Source: an uncultured Veillonella sp. (GTDB taxonomy: Bacteria > Bacillota > Negativicutes > Veillonellales > Veillonellaceae). From it: a stretch of 5,855 bases of DNA. Position numbers and translations under genes: made by a program. Shown piece by piece: positions 5,832 to 5,855 of this stretch. The notes beneath the pieces are model-generated. The model saw only the letters and a program-made list of their open reading frames with translations. It had not been told where the DNA came from and did no database searches. The stretch lies in contig CAUHTB010000055.1 in the NCBI GenBank assembly GCA_959608595.1, positions 1 to 5,855 on the forward strand, written 5' to 3'. Numbering within the stretch: the stretch's first letter is position 1; each line of letters begins with the position of its first letter.

Positions 5832-5855
5832 AATGGTATACTAATACTAACAGAA

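Noticed and set aside
5819..5833. TTG at 5833 as start of the FAD subunit
   Set aside because: It would lie at or within the GAGAGGA ribosome binding site that is well placed for ATG 5818, and the added five residues match nothing in the family.
5834..5855. Possible -10 box (TATACC or TAGTAT on the minus strand) upstream of the FAD subunit gene
   Set aside because: Transcription from either would begin at or inside the ribosome binding site, leaving almost no leader. Only four of six bases match and no -35 region is inside the window. The real promoter is probably further upstream.

Overview
This window is the inside of one operon, read entirely from the minus strand (right to left). It encodes a three-subunit molybdenum hydroxylase of the xanthine dehydrogenase type, followed by its maturation genes. 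The set YqeB + YqeC + MocA next to an XdhABC-like enzyme is the known signature of 'selenium-dependent molybdenum hydroxylase' systems. In these systems the active-site molybdenum is thought to carry a labile selenium ligand rather than depend on selenocysteine. No selD or other selenium gene lies in the window, so selenium use is inferred from family context only.

The organism looks like an anaerobic Firmicute with moderate GC (by eye) and strong AAGGAGG ribosome binding sites. From remembered protein style I favour Veillonella or a close relative in the Negativicutes, with moderate confidence. A three-subunit xanthine dehydrogenase with a molybdopterin cytosine dinucleotide (MCD) cofactor has, as I recall, been purified from Veillonella. 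Subunit sizes estimated from the lengths here (about 83, 28 and 17 kDa) are compatible with such an enzyme.

Layout in transcription order: 5855-5819, short leader with a ribosome binding site and no convincing promoter; 5818-5036, FAD subunit (xdhB-like, 260 aa); 5036-4581, [2Fe-2S] subunit (xdhC-like in E. coli naming, 151 aa); 4581-2287, molybdopterin catalytic subunit (xdhA-like, 764 aa); 2286-2246, a 41-base gap with a strong ribosome binding site inside a possible small hairpin; 2245-1487, yqeC; 1480-758, mocA-type cytidylyltransferase; 761-1, yqeB, cut by the left edge with only its last few residues probably missing. Junctions are tight: two TAATG overlaps, a 6-base gap and an ATGA overlap. 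Neither a terminator nor a clear promoter is visible, so the operon probably runs past both edges. No stretch over 300 bases lacks a gene, and I saw no RNA gene, mobile element, CRISPR array or attachment site.

How the genes should work together: electrons from hydroxylation of a purine or other N-heterocycle at the Mo centre (XdhA) pass through two [2Fe-2S] clusters (XdhC) to FAD (XdhB) and on to an acceptor. MocA would attach CMP to molybdopterin to make MCD. YqeC (P-loop) and YqeB (Rossmann-like N-terminus plus a lipoyl-like C-terminus) probably finish, selenate or insert the cofactor, but their reactions are not established. The points most worth following up are the lysine-less lipoyl-like fold in YqeB, a mixed MocA/MobA nucleotide motif in the cytidylyltransferase, and unusual residues in the FAD loop and near the Mo site.
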